Assembly (NCBI GenBank): GCA_944331885.1 | Contig: CALVJF010000005.1 | Coordinates: 1 to 26,868 of the forward strand | Reading direction: 5' to 3' | From: an uncultured Bacilli bacterium | GTDB taxonomy: Bacteria > Bacillota_I > Bacilli_A > RF39 > UBA660 | Length of the DNA stretch: 26,868 nt | Part shown: positions 7,909-16,408 of the stretch, one piece after another | Numbering within the stretch: position 1 is the stretch's first letter | Layout of the letters: every line of letters begins with the position of its first letter | Translations under genes and position numbers: made by a program | The notes under the pieces: generated by a model | What the model was told of the DNA's origin: nothing | Seen by the model: the letters and a program-made list of their open reading frames with translations, nothing else | Database searches by the model: none

Positions 7909-8125
7909 TTAAAAAAAATCTAAAACATGGGACGACTTTAAGCCGCGGTACCACCCAAATTCTAGAAATCTAGCTCTCTTAATTAGAAATAACGCATCTA
8001 TGGCGATTAAACTCATACGGTGAATTTCGTTATATTAAATTTACTTTAAATACTCACAGCTTATAGTATTTAATCTCTGCTTAGTTTTTAATATAACTAC
8101 TGAATTCGTAATCAACATTTAACTA
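7909..8125 (-). promoter_or_regulatory. T-box riboswitch (tRNA-Phe) of pheST
   Basis: The minus-strand leader contains the T-box core GGGTGGTACCGCG (7944-7956), whose TGGT pairs with the uncharged tRNA end. Stem I is built on GTTATATTAAA/TTTAATATAAC. The specifier-loop bases AGTA and GAA flank the TTC codon at 8022-8024, which matches phenylalanine. The core can either join the antiterminator or pair with GTCGTCCC (7928-7935) in a terminator followed by an eight-T tract (7911-7918). Uncharged tRNA-Phe should promote read-through into pheS. The specifier call is by position and fits the gene downstream. Confidence 0.92.
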
Positions 8126-8131
8126 CTGAAT

Positions 8132-8159
8132 ATTTTAACACATTTTTAAAATAATGCAA
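8132..8159 (-). promoter_or_regulatory. Promoter of the pheST T-box transcript
   Basis: The -35 TTGCAT (8154-8159), 16-base spacer and -10 TAAAAT (8132-8137) with TGT before it (extended -10) predict a start near 8125. It is only a few bases past the rubrerythrin terminator. Confidence 0.65.
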
Positions 8160-8163
8160 ATAT

Positions 8164-8188
8164 AAAAAGATAGTTTATTAACTATCTT
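8164..8188 (-). terminator. Terminator of the rubrerythrin gene
   Basis: On the minus strand, AAGATAGTT (8180-8188) and AACTATCTT (8167-8175) form a 9-bp stem with a 4-base loop, running into a T tract (8164-8168). The stem overlaps two bases of the rubrerythrin stop codon. Confidence 0.85.
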
Positions 8189-8726
8189 AATAATTTTCGG
8201 CTTTTAGTTCCATAAAAGATTCTGGATGTTGACATACTGGACAAACTTTTAGAGCGTCTTTTCCATAATATACATGACCACAATTGCGGCAAATCCATAC
8301 TTTTTCTTCACCTCTGTGGAAAACTAAATTGTTTTCAACATTACCAATTAGAGTCATATATCTTTCTTCATGATTTTTTTCGATTGCTGCTACACTTTCA
8401 AATAAGAAAGCAATATGATCAAATCCTTCTTCTCTTGCTGTTTCAGCAAATTCTTTGTACATTTCTGTCCACTCATATTTTTCACCTGCTGCAGCATCTT
8501 GTAAATTTTCTAAAGTTGTTGGAACTTGACCACCATGCAATTCCTTAAACCAAAGTTTAGCATGTTCCTTTTCGTTATTAGCAGTTTCTTCAAAAATTGC
8601 TGCTATTTGTTCATAGCCGTCTTTTCTAGCTTGAGATGCATAGTATGTATATTTATTTCTGGCTTGTGATTCGCCAGCGAATGCAGCTAATAAATTAGCT
8701 TCAGTTTTACTTCCTTTTAATTCCAT
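8187..8726 (-). CDS. rbr: Rubrerythrin
   Basis: The protein has 179 residues. It is a cytosolic peroxidase of anaerobes that reduces hydrogen peroxide at a di-iron site. The four-helix ferritin-like domain (1-130) shows E19 and the ExxH pairs E52-H55 and E116-H119. The C-terminal rubredoxin domain (about 140-179) carries the iron ligands C146, C149, C162 and C165. It is a complete classical two-domain form with nothing fused. AGGAGG lies upstream of the ATG. It is monocistronic, with its own promoter and terminator. No PerR or other operator was recognised. It points to an oxygen-sensitive organism with a peroxide defence. Confidence 0.97.
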   Translation of the reverse strand: MELKGSKTEANLLAAFAGESQARNKYTYYASQARKDGYEQIAAIFEETANNEKEHAKLWFKELHGGQVPTTLENLQDAAAGEKYEWTEMYKEFAETAREEGFDHIAFLFESVAAIEKNHEERYMTLIGNVENNLVFHRGEEKVWICRNCGHVYYGKDALKVCPVCQHPESFMELKAENY

Positions 8727-8746
8727 AATTAAATACCTCCTAATTA

Positions 8747-8775
8747 ATTATACAATTTATTTTATTTTTATTCAA
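8747..8775 (-). promoter_or_regulatory. Promoter of rubrerythrin
   Basis: The -35 TTGAAT (8770-8775), 17-base spacer and perfect -10 TATAAT (8747-8752) lie just before the AGGAGG of the gene, so the leader is short. Confidence 0.85.
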
Positions 8776-8777
8776 TT

Positions 8778-8801
8778 AAAAAAGAGTATTTTTACTCTTT
8801 T
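8778..8801 (-). terminator. Terminator of the coiled-coil/DUF1292 operon
   Basis: On the minus strand, AAAAGAGTA (8793-8801) pairs with TACTCTTTT (8780-8788) around a 4-base loop, followed by further T. The stem overlaps two bases of the upstream gene's stop codon. Confidence 0.8.
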
Positions 8802-9045
8802 ACATTTGTGATTTTAATATTCTAGTTAAAATAACTATTAACTCTGGATCTGTAACTCTGTCAACAAAGATATCTTGACCTTCGATTATTTCTTCTAAAA
8901 TTGCAACGTTACTTGGTATTACATCTTTTTTTTCATCAACACCCATTGCTAAGAAATATTTTACACCGCCATACATTGTCTCATTTAGAATTACATATTT
9001 TTCTTCATTTTCTAAACTTATAATTGTATTTACTTTTAACCCCAT
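8800..9045 (-). CDS. DUF1292-like small protein
   Basis: The protein has 81 residues and is a small, probably cytosolic beta-rich protein. The pattern ISLENEEKYVILNETMYGGVKYFLAMGVDE resembles DUF1292 (YrzB-like) proteins of Bacillota, which have an acidic start, a V-L-x-x-x-x-x-G-x-x-Y-x-L core and a variable end. Function of the family is unknown. It lies two bases after the stop of the long coiled-coil gene and shares its transcript, so the two products may work together; that is inference. The family call is by recognition only and is moderate. Confidence 0.55.
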   Translation of the reverse strand: MGLKVNTIISLENEEKYVILNETMYGGVKYFLAMGVDEKKDVIPSNVAILEEIIEGQDIFVDRVTDPELIVILTRILKSQM

Positions 9046-9047
9046 AA

Positions 9048-11162
9048 TTAAGCAGTCCTTCCTAAACCTAAAGTATTGATTTCGTTAACTGCTTGATTAA
9101 AATCAATTATATTATCTAATTCGGGATTTTCATCTTTTAATAAATCACCGTTAAAGTCAAATAAATGACTTTCATCATTACTTGCAAAAGGATTCGTAGA
9201 TTGTTCTTTTACAACAGGTACTTCTTCTTTTGCTTGAGAATTATCCATTTTTGGTTCTTCGATTTCTATAGGAGTCATATCAATAACTTTATGGCCTCTA
9301 GTTGGTTCTTCATCTGTGCTAAAATCAACTTTTGATGCTTCGGTATTTGAAGAAGGTACATACGAGTCTAGTTCTATTGGTGTAATTGGCTCAAAATTTG
9401 TTTGGCTTATATCTATAGGTTCAAAAGTTATTTCTGGTTCTTTTTTAATTTCTTCAGTGCTTGGTTGATAGTCCTTAGCTAAATCTAAAATATGATCTAC
9501 TTTGAGGTTTCCTTCACCTAAAGTTTTTTCTAATTCGTCACTTTTAGAAGTATCTAATCCAGTATTTGTGGCTAAGTCTTCAAAAGATAAAGTTGCTTCT
9601 TTCTCTTCTGCTGGTAATTCTGTAACACTTATAGGCTCTAAAGTTGTTCCTAAAATTGCTTCTATTTCTTCAAGTATTTGACTTGGAGATTCTTTAAATT
9701 TATTACGATATTTTATAGCAATTACAGTTGCAGCTAATTCTTTGAGTCTTGCTTCATCTATAGCTTTTGCAACAAAATCTTCTGGAGCATTTTTTTGTAA
9801 ATTTAAACGACTTTCAATTGCATTCAATTCAGCACGAGCATTGGCAATAGCTAATTCTAAATTAGATATTGTTTGAGTTTCAAATTGAGCAGCTAAATTA
9901 ACATCAGCAATTACATCCGATTGATATGCTGCTACTAAATCTTTAGCTTCTTCAATTTGTTGTTCCTTTTTATTAGTTGCAGCTATTATTTCAGATTTCC
10001 TTAAAGTTGTAGTTGTTTCTATATCACTATAGCTACTTAATGTTTTTTGCATATCGGCAATAGCAGATTCGATTGCTTCTACTTCTGAACTATTATTTAA
10101 GCCACCTTTTGTGTCAATTTGATTGATAATGTCTCTGATTGTAGCAATTGATTCTTGATAAAATTTAATACGATCTTCAAGAAATGATTTTCTTCTTAAA
10201 TCTAATTCTGTATTATCAGATTTATATACTTTTCCTTCTATTTCTGCAGCAAAGGAATTTCTTTCTTCTTCAGCACTTTGAAGTTTAGCTTGCATTTCTT
10301 CCTCAAATTTTTCATCATAAGGAACATTCATAAATTCTTTACGAGATACATTTTCAACTAATTTACGAACAATGCCAATTAAAGTGGTAACATCTGTCTC
10401 TTCTTGAAGCGCTGCTTTGGCTTTAGCTGCTAATATTACAGGGTTTTCTAATAGTTCAATTCTTTTTGCTTCTAAATTAGCAATTTTTTCTTCAAGTAAT
10501 TTTACTTCTTTTTCATCACGTTCTTTTAAAGCTATCCCTTGGCCATCACTTTCTAGTGTAGAATTCTTTGCTGAAGATAGATAGCTATTATTAGTATCAA
10601 TAATAGCTTGTAAACTTCTTATTTCATTTTCTATTTGATCTATTTCTGCTCTTAGTTTAGCCATTTGTTCTTGAATTTTTTCGTCTTCGCCTTCAAAAAC
10701 AACTAAACTACCTTTAGTTTTACTTATCATAGATTCATAATGTGCTAAAGTGTCAGTATCTAAACTATCACTTTCATTAATTCTAGCGCTCAAGGCATCT
10801 ATACACTTCATAGAGCGAGATAAATTTTCTTGGTTTTCAGAAGCTTTTACCTCTAATTCTGATAAACTTTTTCTAATTTCTTCAATTTTGGCTTTTTTAG
10901 ATTTAATTTCTACTTCAAGAGCACTATTACGACGCATTAAACTGCTTTCAATTGCATTATTTACTATAGCTTCATTGGCGTTATAATATCTTTCTGGTGA
11001 AATTAGAGTTTTTAAAGAATCTAAGCTGGCGCGCGCTTGACTTAGTTCTTCTTCTACTCCTTCTCTTTCAATATCAATAGTAGAAATATCATCTTTAACT
11101 CCAGACATTTTCACTAATTGATCAATTAAACTACTTATTTTCTTTTGATTATTTGTGCTCAT
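9048..11162 (-). CDS. Long coiled-coil protein with acidic disordered tail, function unknown
   Basis: The protein has 704 residues with no signal peptide, membrane helix or Walker motif. Residues from about 25 to 470 are heptad-rich helices with many Glu, Lys, Leu and Ala (for example KIEEIRKSLSELEVKASENQ), predicting long coiled coils. From about 490 to the end, the sequence is acidic, Pro/Ser/Thr-rich and probably disordered, with repeated short motifs of the type EPI and ITFEPIDIS. The very C-terminus (NEINTLGLGRTA) returns to ordered-looking sequence. It has SMC-like rods without ATPase heads, so it is not SMC. A cytoskeletal or division scaffold is possible but unproven. GGGGTG precedes the ATG; own promoter at 11192-11220. 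Confidence 0.7.
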   Translation of the reverse strand: MSTNNQKKISSLIDQLVKMSGVKDDISTIDIEREGVEEELSQARASLDSLKTLISPERYYNANEAIVNNAIESSLMRRNSALEVEIKSKKAKIEEIRKSLSELEVKASENQENLSRSMKCIDALSARINESDSLDTDTLAHYESMISKTKGSLVVFEGEDEKIQEQMAKLRAEIDQIENEIRSLQAIIDTNNSYLSSAKNSTLESDGQGIALKERDEKEVKLLEEKIANLEAKRIELLENPVILAAKAKAALQEETDVTTLIGIVRKLVENVSRKEFMNVPYDEKFEEEMQAKLQSAEEERNSFAAEIEGKVYKSDNTELDLRRKSFLEDRIKFYQESIATIRDIINQIDTKGGLNNSSEVEAIESAIADMQKTLSSYSDIETTTTLRKSEIIAATNKKEQQIEEAKDLVAAYQSDVIADVNLAAQFETQTISNLELAIANARAELNAIESRLNLQKNAPEDFVAKAIDEARLKELAATVIAIKYRNKFKESPSQILEEIEAILGTTLEPISVTELPAEEKEATLSFEDLATNTGLDTSKSDELEKTLGEGNLKVDHILDLAKDYQPSTEEIKKEPEITFEPIDISQTNFEPITPIELDSYVPSSNTEASKVDFSTDEEPTRGHKVIDMTPIEIEEPKMDNSQAKEEVPVVKEQSTNPFASNDESHLFDFNGDLLKDENPELDNIIDFNQAVNEINTLGLGRTA

Positions 11163-11191
11163 ACGGACACCCCTTATCTTAAACTATATAA

Positions 11192-11220
11192 ATGATAACA
11201 TAATTACTACTTAAATGCAA
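11192..11220 (-). promoter_or_regulatory. Promoter of the coiled-coil/DUF1292 operon
   Basis: The -35 TTGCAT (11215-11220), 17-base spacer and -10 TATCAT (11192-11197) with an extended TGT are followed by the GGGGTG ribosome binding site before the coiled-coil start. Confidence 0.75.
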
Positions 11221-11235
11221 TAATTTTGTAGAAAA

Positions 11236-11261
11236 TAAAAAAGAACTATTTTACTAGTTCT
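11236..11261 (-). terminator. Terminator of the ribosomal supercluster
   Basis: On the minus strand, AGAACTA (11255-11261) and TAGTTCT (11242-11248) with a 6-base loop run into a T tract (11237-11242). The 3' arm includes the rplQ stop codon TAG. Confidence 0.85.
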
Positions 11262-11590
11262 AATTTAACTGTTAATGCATCATCGCCAATTCTTTCTTTA
11301 ATTTTGATGATACGAGTATATCCACCATTTCTTGTTTCATATCTTTTAGCTAAATCATTGAAAACTTTTTTTACTACTTCGTTATCATTATGAAGGAATG
11401 CTAATGCTTTTCTTCTTGAAACTAAAGTTCCTCTTTTACCATAAGTAATCATTTTTTCAACGAATTTTCTAACTTCTTTAGCTCTTGCTTCAGTAGTTAC
11501 TATAGATTCATTCATAATAACTTCTTTAGTTAAGCTAGCAAGAATGCTTCTACGGATACGTGATTCTCTATTTAGTTTTCTATATGACAT
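11246..11590 (-). CDS. rplQ: 50S ribosomal protein L17
   Basis: The 114-residue protein is the bL17 of the large subunit. The family start [27 protein letters not shown] and the central region [20 protein letters not shown] are clear, and the length is normal for the short Bacillota form. It is the last gene of the alpha-type segment, 17 bases after rpoA with an AAGGAGG site. Its final codons are folded into the terminator hairpin. Confidence 0.98.
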   Translation of the reverse strand: MSYRKLNRESRIRRSILASLTKEVIMNESIVTTEARAKEVRKFVEKMITYGKRGTLVSRRKALAFLHNDNEVVKKVFNDLAKRYETRNGGYTRIIKIKERIGDDALTVKLELVK

Positions 11591-11607
11591 ATTTATACCT
11601 CCTTATG

Positions 11608-12570
11608 TTAATCGCGGAACTTAAGTCCCATTTCTTTTACTTTATCTAATACTTCTTTTAAAGATTTTTTACCTAAATTACGTATTTTAGTTACTTCTAC
11701 TTCTTTCTTAGAAATTAGATCTTGGATAGTGTGAATACCTGCTCTTTTTAAACAATTGTAGGCACGAACTGAAAATTCTATTTCTTCTATTGGTGTTTCT
11801 AAAGTTTTAGTAATATTGTCAGTCTTTTTTTCACTCATAATGCCTGGCATTTTACTTATCTCACTAAGATTGGCAATTGGTTCAAAATGCTTAATTAAAA
11901 TTTCGCTTGCTAATGCCATTGCTTTTTCTGGAGTTATTGATCCATTTGTATAAACATCTATAATTAATTTATCATAATTTTCATTTTGACCTACACGAGC
12001 AGCTTCTACTTCATAACTTACTCTTTCAATTGGTGAATAAAGTGAGTCAATAGCAATTACGCCAACTTTCTTTTCGCCAAGTAATGCTTGATTGGTTTTA
12101 GAATCAACATAACCACGACCATTGCCAACAGTCATTTCCATTTCTAATTTACCACCTTTAACGAGAGTAGCTATAACTAAATCTGGATTAACGATTTCAA
12201 TGTCGGCATCTTTTTCGATATCACCAGCTGTTACTGGACCTTCTTTACTAACATTTAATCTTAAAGTTTTAGTATCATTAGTGTGATTAATAATTACAAC
12301 ACTTTTTAATGCTAGAACTATACTTGTAACATCTTCAACAACCCCATCTATTTTTTGAAATTCATGCATTACGCCATCTATTTTAACAGATGTAATTGCA
12401 CTTCCTTCAAGACTTGATAGCATTACTCGTCTTAAAGCGTTACCAATAGTAGTTCCGAATCCTCTTTCTAATTGGTCAATTTCAAAACGACCATAATTAT
12501 TATTTTCATTGTATTCAGTAATTTTCATTTTTGGTGTTTCAAAAGGTGTAGTAAAATGTTTTTCACTCAT
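11608..12570 (-). CDS. rpoA: DNA-directed RNA polymerase subunit alpha
   Basis: With the chosen start the protein has 320 residues. It dimerises to nucleate RNA polymerase and contacts promoter UP elements. The N-terminal assembly domain (GRFEIDQLERGFGTTIGNAL, then SSLEGSAITSVKIDG) and the C-terminal helix-hairpin-helix DNA-binding domain (SVRAYNCLKRAGIHTIQDLI, then IRNLGKKSLKEVLDKVKEMG) are both intact. An upstream in-frame TTG at 12588 would add six residues. It overlaps the GAGAGGGG ribosome binding site, so the ATG at 12570 (MSEKHF) is preferred. It lies between rpsK and rplQ, the usual order. Confidence 0.97.
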   Translation of the reverse strand: MSEKHFTTPFETPKMKITEYNENNNYGRFEIDQLERGFGTTIGNALRRVMLSSLEGSAITSVKIDGVMHEFQKIDGVVEDVTSIVLALKSVVIINHTNDTKTLRLNVSKEGPVTAGDIEKDADIEIVNPDLVIATLVKGGKLEMEMTVGNGRGYVDSKTNQALLGEKKVGVIAIDSLYSPIERVSYEVEAARVGQNENYDKLIIDVYTNGSITPEKAMALASEILIKHFEPIANLSEISKMPGIMSEKKTDNITKTLETPIEEIEFSVRAYNCLKRAGIHTIQDLISKKEVEVTKIRNLGKKSLKEVLDKVKEMGLKFRD

Positions 12571-12588
12571 AATTAATTCCCCTCTCAA

Positions 12589-12972
12589 CTAATTTCTTGG
12601 GCGTTTTGGTGGACGGCATCCATTATGTGGCACTGGAGTAACATCTGTGATAGAAGTAATTTCTAATCCGGCAGTTTGTAATGAACGAATTGCATTTTCA
12701 CGTCCTGAACCTAATCCTTTAACATAAACTTCAACTTTTTTAACGCCGTTATCCATTGCAGCTTTAGCTGCAGCTTCTGAACTCATACCAGCAGCAAATG
12801 GTGTTTTCTTTTTTGAACCTTTGTAGCCAATAGTTCCAGCTGAAGCCCAGCTAATTACATTTCCATCTTTGTCAGTTATTGTAACAACAGTATTGTTATA
12901 TGTTGAATGAATATGTGCTTGTGCTTCAGGTATGTTCTTTTTAATTTTTCTTTTTCTTCTATTATAAGCCAT
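12589..12972 (-). CDS. rpsK: 30S ribosomal protein S11
   Basis: The 127-residue protein is the uS11 of the platform. It shows the family blocks [40 protein letters not shown] and the Arg/Pro-rich end [16 protein letters not shown]. It is full length. The conserved Asn-Gly (NG) of the C-terminal block, known to form isoaspartate in other bacteria, is kept. It lies 15 bases after rpsM in the alpha-type segment. Confidence 0.98.
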   Translation of the reverse strand: MAYNRRKRKIKKNIPEAQAHIHSTYNNTVVTITDKDGNVISWASAGTIGYKGSKKKTPFAAGMSSEAAAKAAMDNGVKKVEVYVKGLGSGRENAIRSLQTAGLEITSITDVTPVPHNGCRPPKRPRN

Positions 12973-12987
12973 TATTTAACCTCCTAA

Positions 12988-13362
12988 TTATTTACCTACT
13001 TTTTTCTTATTAGCAACTACTTTTCCTTTACCTTTTCTAGTACGAGCATTTCTAGATGTTCTTTGACCACGAACTGGTAAACCTTTTTTATGTCTAGTTC
13101 CTTGATAACTATTTATTTCCATTTTGTTTTTAATGTTCATTTGAACTTCACGACGAAGTTCTCCTTCTACTAAATATTTATCAATTTCTGTACGTAGAGC
13201 AGTAATTTCATCATTAGTTAAATCTTTAATTTTTTTAGTTTGAGAAACTTTAGCAGCATCACAAATTGTTGCAGCTAAATTTCTACCAATTCCATAAATT
13301 GCAGTTAATCCTATAACTGTATGTTTTTCATTTGGTAATTCAATATTTTTAATACGTGCCAT
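12988..13362 (-). CDS. rpsM: 30S ribosomal protein S13
   Basis: The 124-residue protein is the uS13 of the head, contacting the P-site tRNA and L5. The start [20 protein letters not shown] and IYGIG, and the basic tail [20 protein letters not shown], are diagnostic. A final Lys-rich extension ([10 protein letters not shown]) is typical of low-GC lineages. It has a GGAGG site and lies 12 bases after rpmJ. Confidence 0.98.
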   Translation of the reverse strand: MARIKNIELPNEKHTVIGLTAIYGIGRNLAATICDAAKVSQTKKIKDLTNDEITALRTEIDKYLVEGELRREVQMNIKNKMEINSYQGTRHKKGLPVRGQRTSRNARTRKGKGKVVANKKKVGK

Positions 13363-13374
13363 ATTAACCTCCTA

Positions 13375-13488
13375 TTAACCTTGAGTTTGTTTGTGTTTTG
13401 GGTTTTCACAAATAACCATTACTTTACCTTTTCTTTTAATTATTTTACATTTTGCACAAATTTTTTTAACTGATGGTCTTACTTTCAT
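13375..13488 (-). CDS. rpmJ: 50S ribosomal protein L36 (zinc type)
   Basis: This small gene encodes 37 residues beginning [20 protein letters not shown] and ending [10 protein letters not shown]. Zinc ligands C11, C14, C27 and H32 are all present, so this is the zinc-binding form of bL36. The length is the family standard. GGAGG stands 7 bases before the ATG. It sits between infA and rpsM as in most Bacillota. Confidence 0.97.
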   Translation of the reverse strand: MKVRPSVKKICAKCKIIKRKGKVMVICENPKHKQTQG

Positions 13489-13500
13489 AATATACCTCCA

Positions 13501-13752
13501 TTATCTTTTATTCCATGTTATGCGCCCACGTGTTAAATCATAAGGCGAAAGCTCTATTGTTACTGTATCACCTGGTAGAATACGAATCATATTTACTCGC
13601 ATTTTACCAGAAACGTAGGCTTCCACAGTAAATCCATTATTTAATTCTACTAAATAGGTTCCACCTTTTAGTACTTCGGTTACTTTTCCTTCAACTTCTA
13701 TTTTTTCTTCTTTAGAATTTGAATTTTTATTTTTATTATAATCTTTAGCCAT
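13501..13752 (-). CDS. infA: Translation initiation factor IF-1
   Basis: The 83-residue protein is an S1-type OB fold that occupies the ribosomal A site during initiation. The core [20 protein letters not shown], then [24 protein letters not shown] and RGRITW is clear. An Asn/Lys/Ser-rich insertion of about 11 residues after MAKD makes it longer than the usual 72. The start overlaps the end of map by 8 bases, so the two are probably translationally coupled. Confidence 0.97.
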   Translation of the reverse strand: MAKDYNKNKNSNSKEEKIEVEGKVTEVLKGGTYLVELNNGFTVEAYVSGKMRVNMIRILPGDTVTIELSPYDLTRGRITWNKR

Positions 13753-14503
13753 TTGATTCTTCTCCTGTTAAAATTATATATCCTTCTTTTGTAACTAAAA
13801 CTGTATGCTCAAAATGAGCTGATGGTTTACCATCTTGAGTAATGATTGTCCAATCATCATCTAATAAATATATTCTTTTTGTTCCAAGATTAAGCATTGG
13901 TTCAATTGCTAAGGTCATACCTTCTTTTAATACAATTCCGGTGTTATATTTTCCATAATTAGGGATATCAGGTTTTTCATGAAGGTGTTTTCCTACACCA
14001 TGACCGACTAGTTCTTCAACTACACCTAATTTATGGCGATGGGCATACTCTTCAATTTTAGAACTTACATTGCCCAATTTAGCGCCGTCTTTTACTTCTT
14101 TCAAGCCTTCATATAAAGCTTGTTTAGTATGTTCCATTAAGTATTCTTTTTCCTTAGTTACAGTACCAACTGGATAAGTAGCAGCGGAATCAGAATGATA
14201 TCCTTTGTAAATAACACCAATATCTATTGAAATAATATCACCATTAACTAGTTTGCGATTGCTAGGAATTCCATGAACTACTTCATCATTAATTGACGTA
14301 CAAATCGATGCTGGATATCCTTCGTAATTAAGAAATGAAGGAGTACATCCTTGACTTGTAATGAAATCGTAAGCAATTTGATCTAATTCTTTGGTAGTAA
14401 TACCAGGACGAATATTCTTTTTTAGCAATTGGTGTGTTAAGTAATTTATTCGTCCTGCTTCTTTCATTAATTTTATTTCTTGTTCATTTTTAATACTAAT
14501 CAT
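13745..14503 (-). CDS. map: Methionine aminopeptidase, type I
   Basis: With the chosen start the protein has 252 residues. It removes the initiator Met from new proteins using a two-metal site. Ligands are visible in [12 protein letters not shown] (both Asp), [10 protein letters not shown] (His), IEPM (Glu) and FEHT (Glu). It is the short type Ia form without an N-terminal zinc finger. In-frame GTG (14512) and TTG (14509) lie upstream, but AGGTG sits six bases before the ATG at 14503, so that start is preferred. It overlaps adk by 8 bases and infA by 8 bases. Confidence 0.96.
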   Translation of the reverse strand: MISIKNEQEIKLMKEAGRINYLTHQLLKKNIRPGITTKELDQIAYDFITSQGCTPSFLNYEGYPASICTSINDEVVHGIPSNRKLVNGDIISIDIGVIYKGYHSDSAATYPVGTVTKEKEYLMEHTKQALYEGLKEVKDGAKLGNVSSKIEEYAHRHKLGVVEELVGHGVGKHLHEKPDIPNYGKYNTGIVLKEGMTLAIEPMLNLGTKRIYLLDDDWTIITQDGKPSAHFEHTVLVTKEGYIILTGEESNG

Positions 14504-15152
14504 TTTCAACACCTAAGATTCTTTTAATTGATTCTAGAGCTGTAAATGCAGTTTGATTAGAGTCAATAATTTTTAATTTGTTAAGTTTTTTATAATAATC
14601 TAATACTGGTTGCGTAACTTTCAAATAAGTATCAAAACGTTTATTAAAAGTCTTTTCGTTATCATCAGTACGACTAATTAAAATTCCTTGACATTTATCA
14701 CAAATACCTTCTTTTTGTGGTTGACATTCAGAAAAGTATTTGTTATATGTACTACCACAATTTTGGCAAACAATTCGTCCTAAAGCTCTTTTTTGAGCTA
14801 TTTCTTTTTCCACTTCTAAATATAAAACAATATAATCATTTATTTTTAATTTGGTGAATAAAGTTGTTAATACTTTAGCTTGCTCAACATTTCTTGGATA
14901 ACCATCAAGAATAAATTTTTGATTTTCTTTTTTTGTTAGTTCTTTTTTGAGCATTTCTGTGATTAATTCATCACTTACTAGTTCGCCTTTATTTATTACT
15001 TCTTGTAGCTCAGTACCTAACTTACTACCGGTTTTAATTTCGTTACGAATAAGGTCACCAGTAGATATATGTTTATAGTCATAGTTGCTAGCTAGTAAAG
15101 AAGATATTGTTCCTTTACCAGCTGCAGGAGGAGCAACAAAGATAATATTCAT
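14496..15152 (-). CDS. adk: Adenylate kinase, zinc-LID form
   Basis: The 218-residue protein converts AMP and ATP to two ADP. The P-loop reads APPAAGKGT (about residues 7-15) in place of the usual GxPGAGKGTQ. It still fits the Walker A pattern but has Ala for two Gly. The NMP-binding region STGDLIRNE and the DGYPRN motif are conserved. The LID holds C-x-x-C pairs in CQNCGSTYNKYF and CDKCQG, the structural zinc site of Gram-positive enzymes. Its ATG overlaps the TGA stop of secY. Confidence 0.97.
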   Translation of the reverse strand: MNIIFVAPPAAGKGTISSLLASNYDYKHISTGDLIRNEIKTGSKLGTELQEVINKGELVSDELITEMLKKELTKKENQKFILDGYPRNVEQAKVLTTLFTKLKINDYIVLYLEVEKEIAQKRALGRIVCQNCGSTYNKYFSECQPQKEGICDKCQGILISRTDDNEKTFNKRFDTYLKVTQPVLDYYKKLNKLKIIDSNQTAFTALESIKRILGVEND

Positions 15153-16408
15153 CGTTTTAATCCTCGACGATGGCTACGACTGACTAAACTACTTTCTATT
15201 TGTTTATATGTTTCAATTGCGACACCTACAACGATTAACAATCCGGTACCACCAATTGTTACGTTACTTGGAAGTCCTGAAAAGTTTGAAAATATAATAG
15301 GTAAGCCAGCAATTATTACTAGGAATAGCGAACCAACTACTGTTAATTTGCTAATTACATTTCCTAAATATTTTGAAGTATCTGTACCTGGTCTAACACC
15401 TGGTATATATGCTCCACTTTTATTTAAATTTTTAGACATTTCTTCTGGATTCATTTGTAAGAATGTATAGAAATATCCAAAGAAAATTATTAACACAATA
15501 TATAAGATAAATCCAGTTAAGGATGTATATGTTATATATTTATTAACAAAATCTATTGCAGATTGATTTTTAAATAATTGAACTATTGTAACTGGTATCG
15601 TTACAAGAGTTGATGCAAAAATTACGGGAATAACTCCGGCTGAATTTATTTTAATTGGTAAGAAATTTTGTTGACCACCATAAGCACTAGTTGTTCTGTT
15701 AGCATGTTGAATTGGAATTCTTCTTTCTGCAAGTTGAATCCAAATAACACCAACAACTATCATAATATAAATAATTATAAATGCTCCAAATAATACAGAT
15801 CCTAACACAGTACTAAAAGTTTCTGATGTAACAAGACTTTCAAAAGCTGTTACAAACATACTTGGCATTGATTGAATAATTCCTGCTAAAATTATTAAGG
15901 AAATTCCATTACCAATACCATGTTTAGTGATTTGGTCGCCCATCCACAAAACTAATGCTGTACCTGCTGTCATAACCAAAGATGTTTTAAGAATATCTAA
16001 TGAAGTTGCTCCTGAGTGAAATACATAAGTTAATATATACGCTTGAACAAAAGCAAAGATAATTCCTAAATATCTAGTTATTTTATTTATTTTTTGACGG
16101 CCAGTATAACCTTGTTCTTTTAATTCTTTAAAATATGGAATAATATCCATTTGTAATAATTGAGTTATGATACTTGCTGTAATATATGGGGAAACTCCAA
16201 GAGCGAAGATGGAAAATTGTCTTAATCCGCCTCCACTCATAAGGTTAAAAATTTCTAAAAATCCTAATTCTTCTGTGTAAACACTTGCCCATGGAACTGT
16301 AATTGTTGTTCCAAAGCAAAAGATTGCTAAACACATTAACGTAAAATAAATTCTTTTTCTTAAATCTTTGTTTGAATGGCTCATTAGTTGTTTAATGGTC
16401 TTAAACAT
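15149..16408 (-). CDS. secY: Protein translocase channel subunit SecY
   Basis: The 419-residue protein has about ten membrane helices. It forms the plasma-membrane channel for secreted and membrane proteins with SecE and SecA. Recognised blocks are LGVSPYITASIITQLLQ in helix 2, the helix 7 region with FASTLVTIPVTIVQL, and PEEMSKNLNKSGAYIPGVRPG. The C-terminus (SRSHRRGLKR) is the usual basic cytosolic end and stops at TGA, which supports the standard genetic code. Its ATG follows the rplO stop directly. Confidence 0.98.
   Translation of the reverse strand: MFKTIKQLMSHSNKDLRKRIYFTLMCLAIFCFGTTITVPWASVYTEELGFLEIFNLMSGGGLRQFSIFALGVSPYITASIITQLLQMDIIPYFKELKEQGYTGRQKINKITRYLGIIFAFVQAYILTYVFHSGATSLDILKTSLVMTAGTALVLWMGDQITKHGIGNGISLIILAGIIQSMPSMFVTAFESLVTSETFSTVLGSVLFGAFIIIYIMIVVGVIWIQLAERRIPIQHANRTTSAYGGQQNFLPIKINSAGVIPVIFASTLVTIPVTIVQLFKNQSAIDFVNKYITYTSLTGFILYIVLIIFFGYFYTFLQMNPEEMSKNLNKSGAYIPGVRPGTDTSKYLGNVISKLTVVGSLFLVIIAGLPIIFSNFSGLPSNVTIGGTGLLIVVGVAIETYKQIESSLVSRSHRRGLKR

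Noticed and set aside
9048..11162. SMC or RecN ATPase for the long coiled-coil protein
   Set aside because: No Walker A, Walker B or signature motif is found at either end.
12571..12588. Six-residue extension of RNA polymerase alpha from a TTG
   Set aside because: The extension overlaps its own would-be binding site GAGAGGGG, which fits the ATG at 12570.
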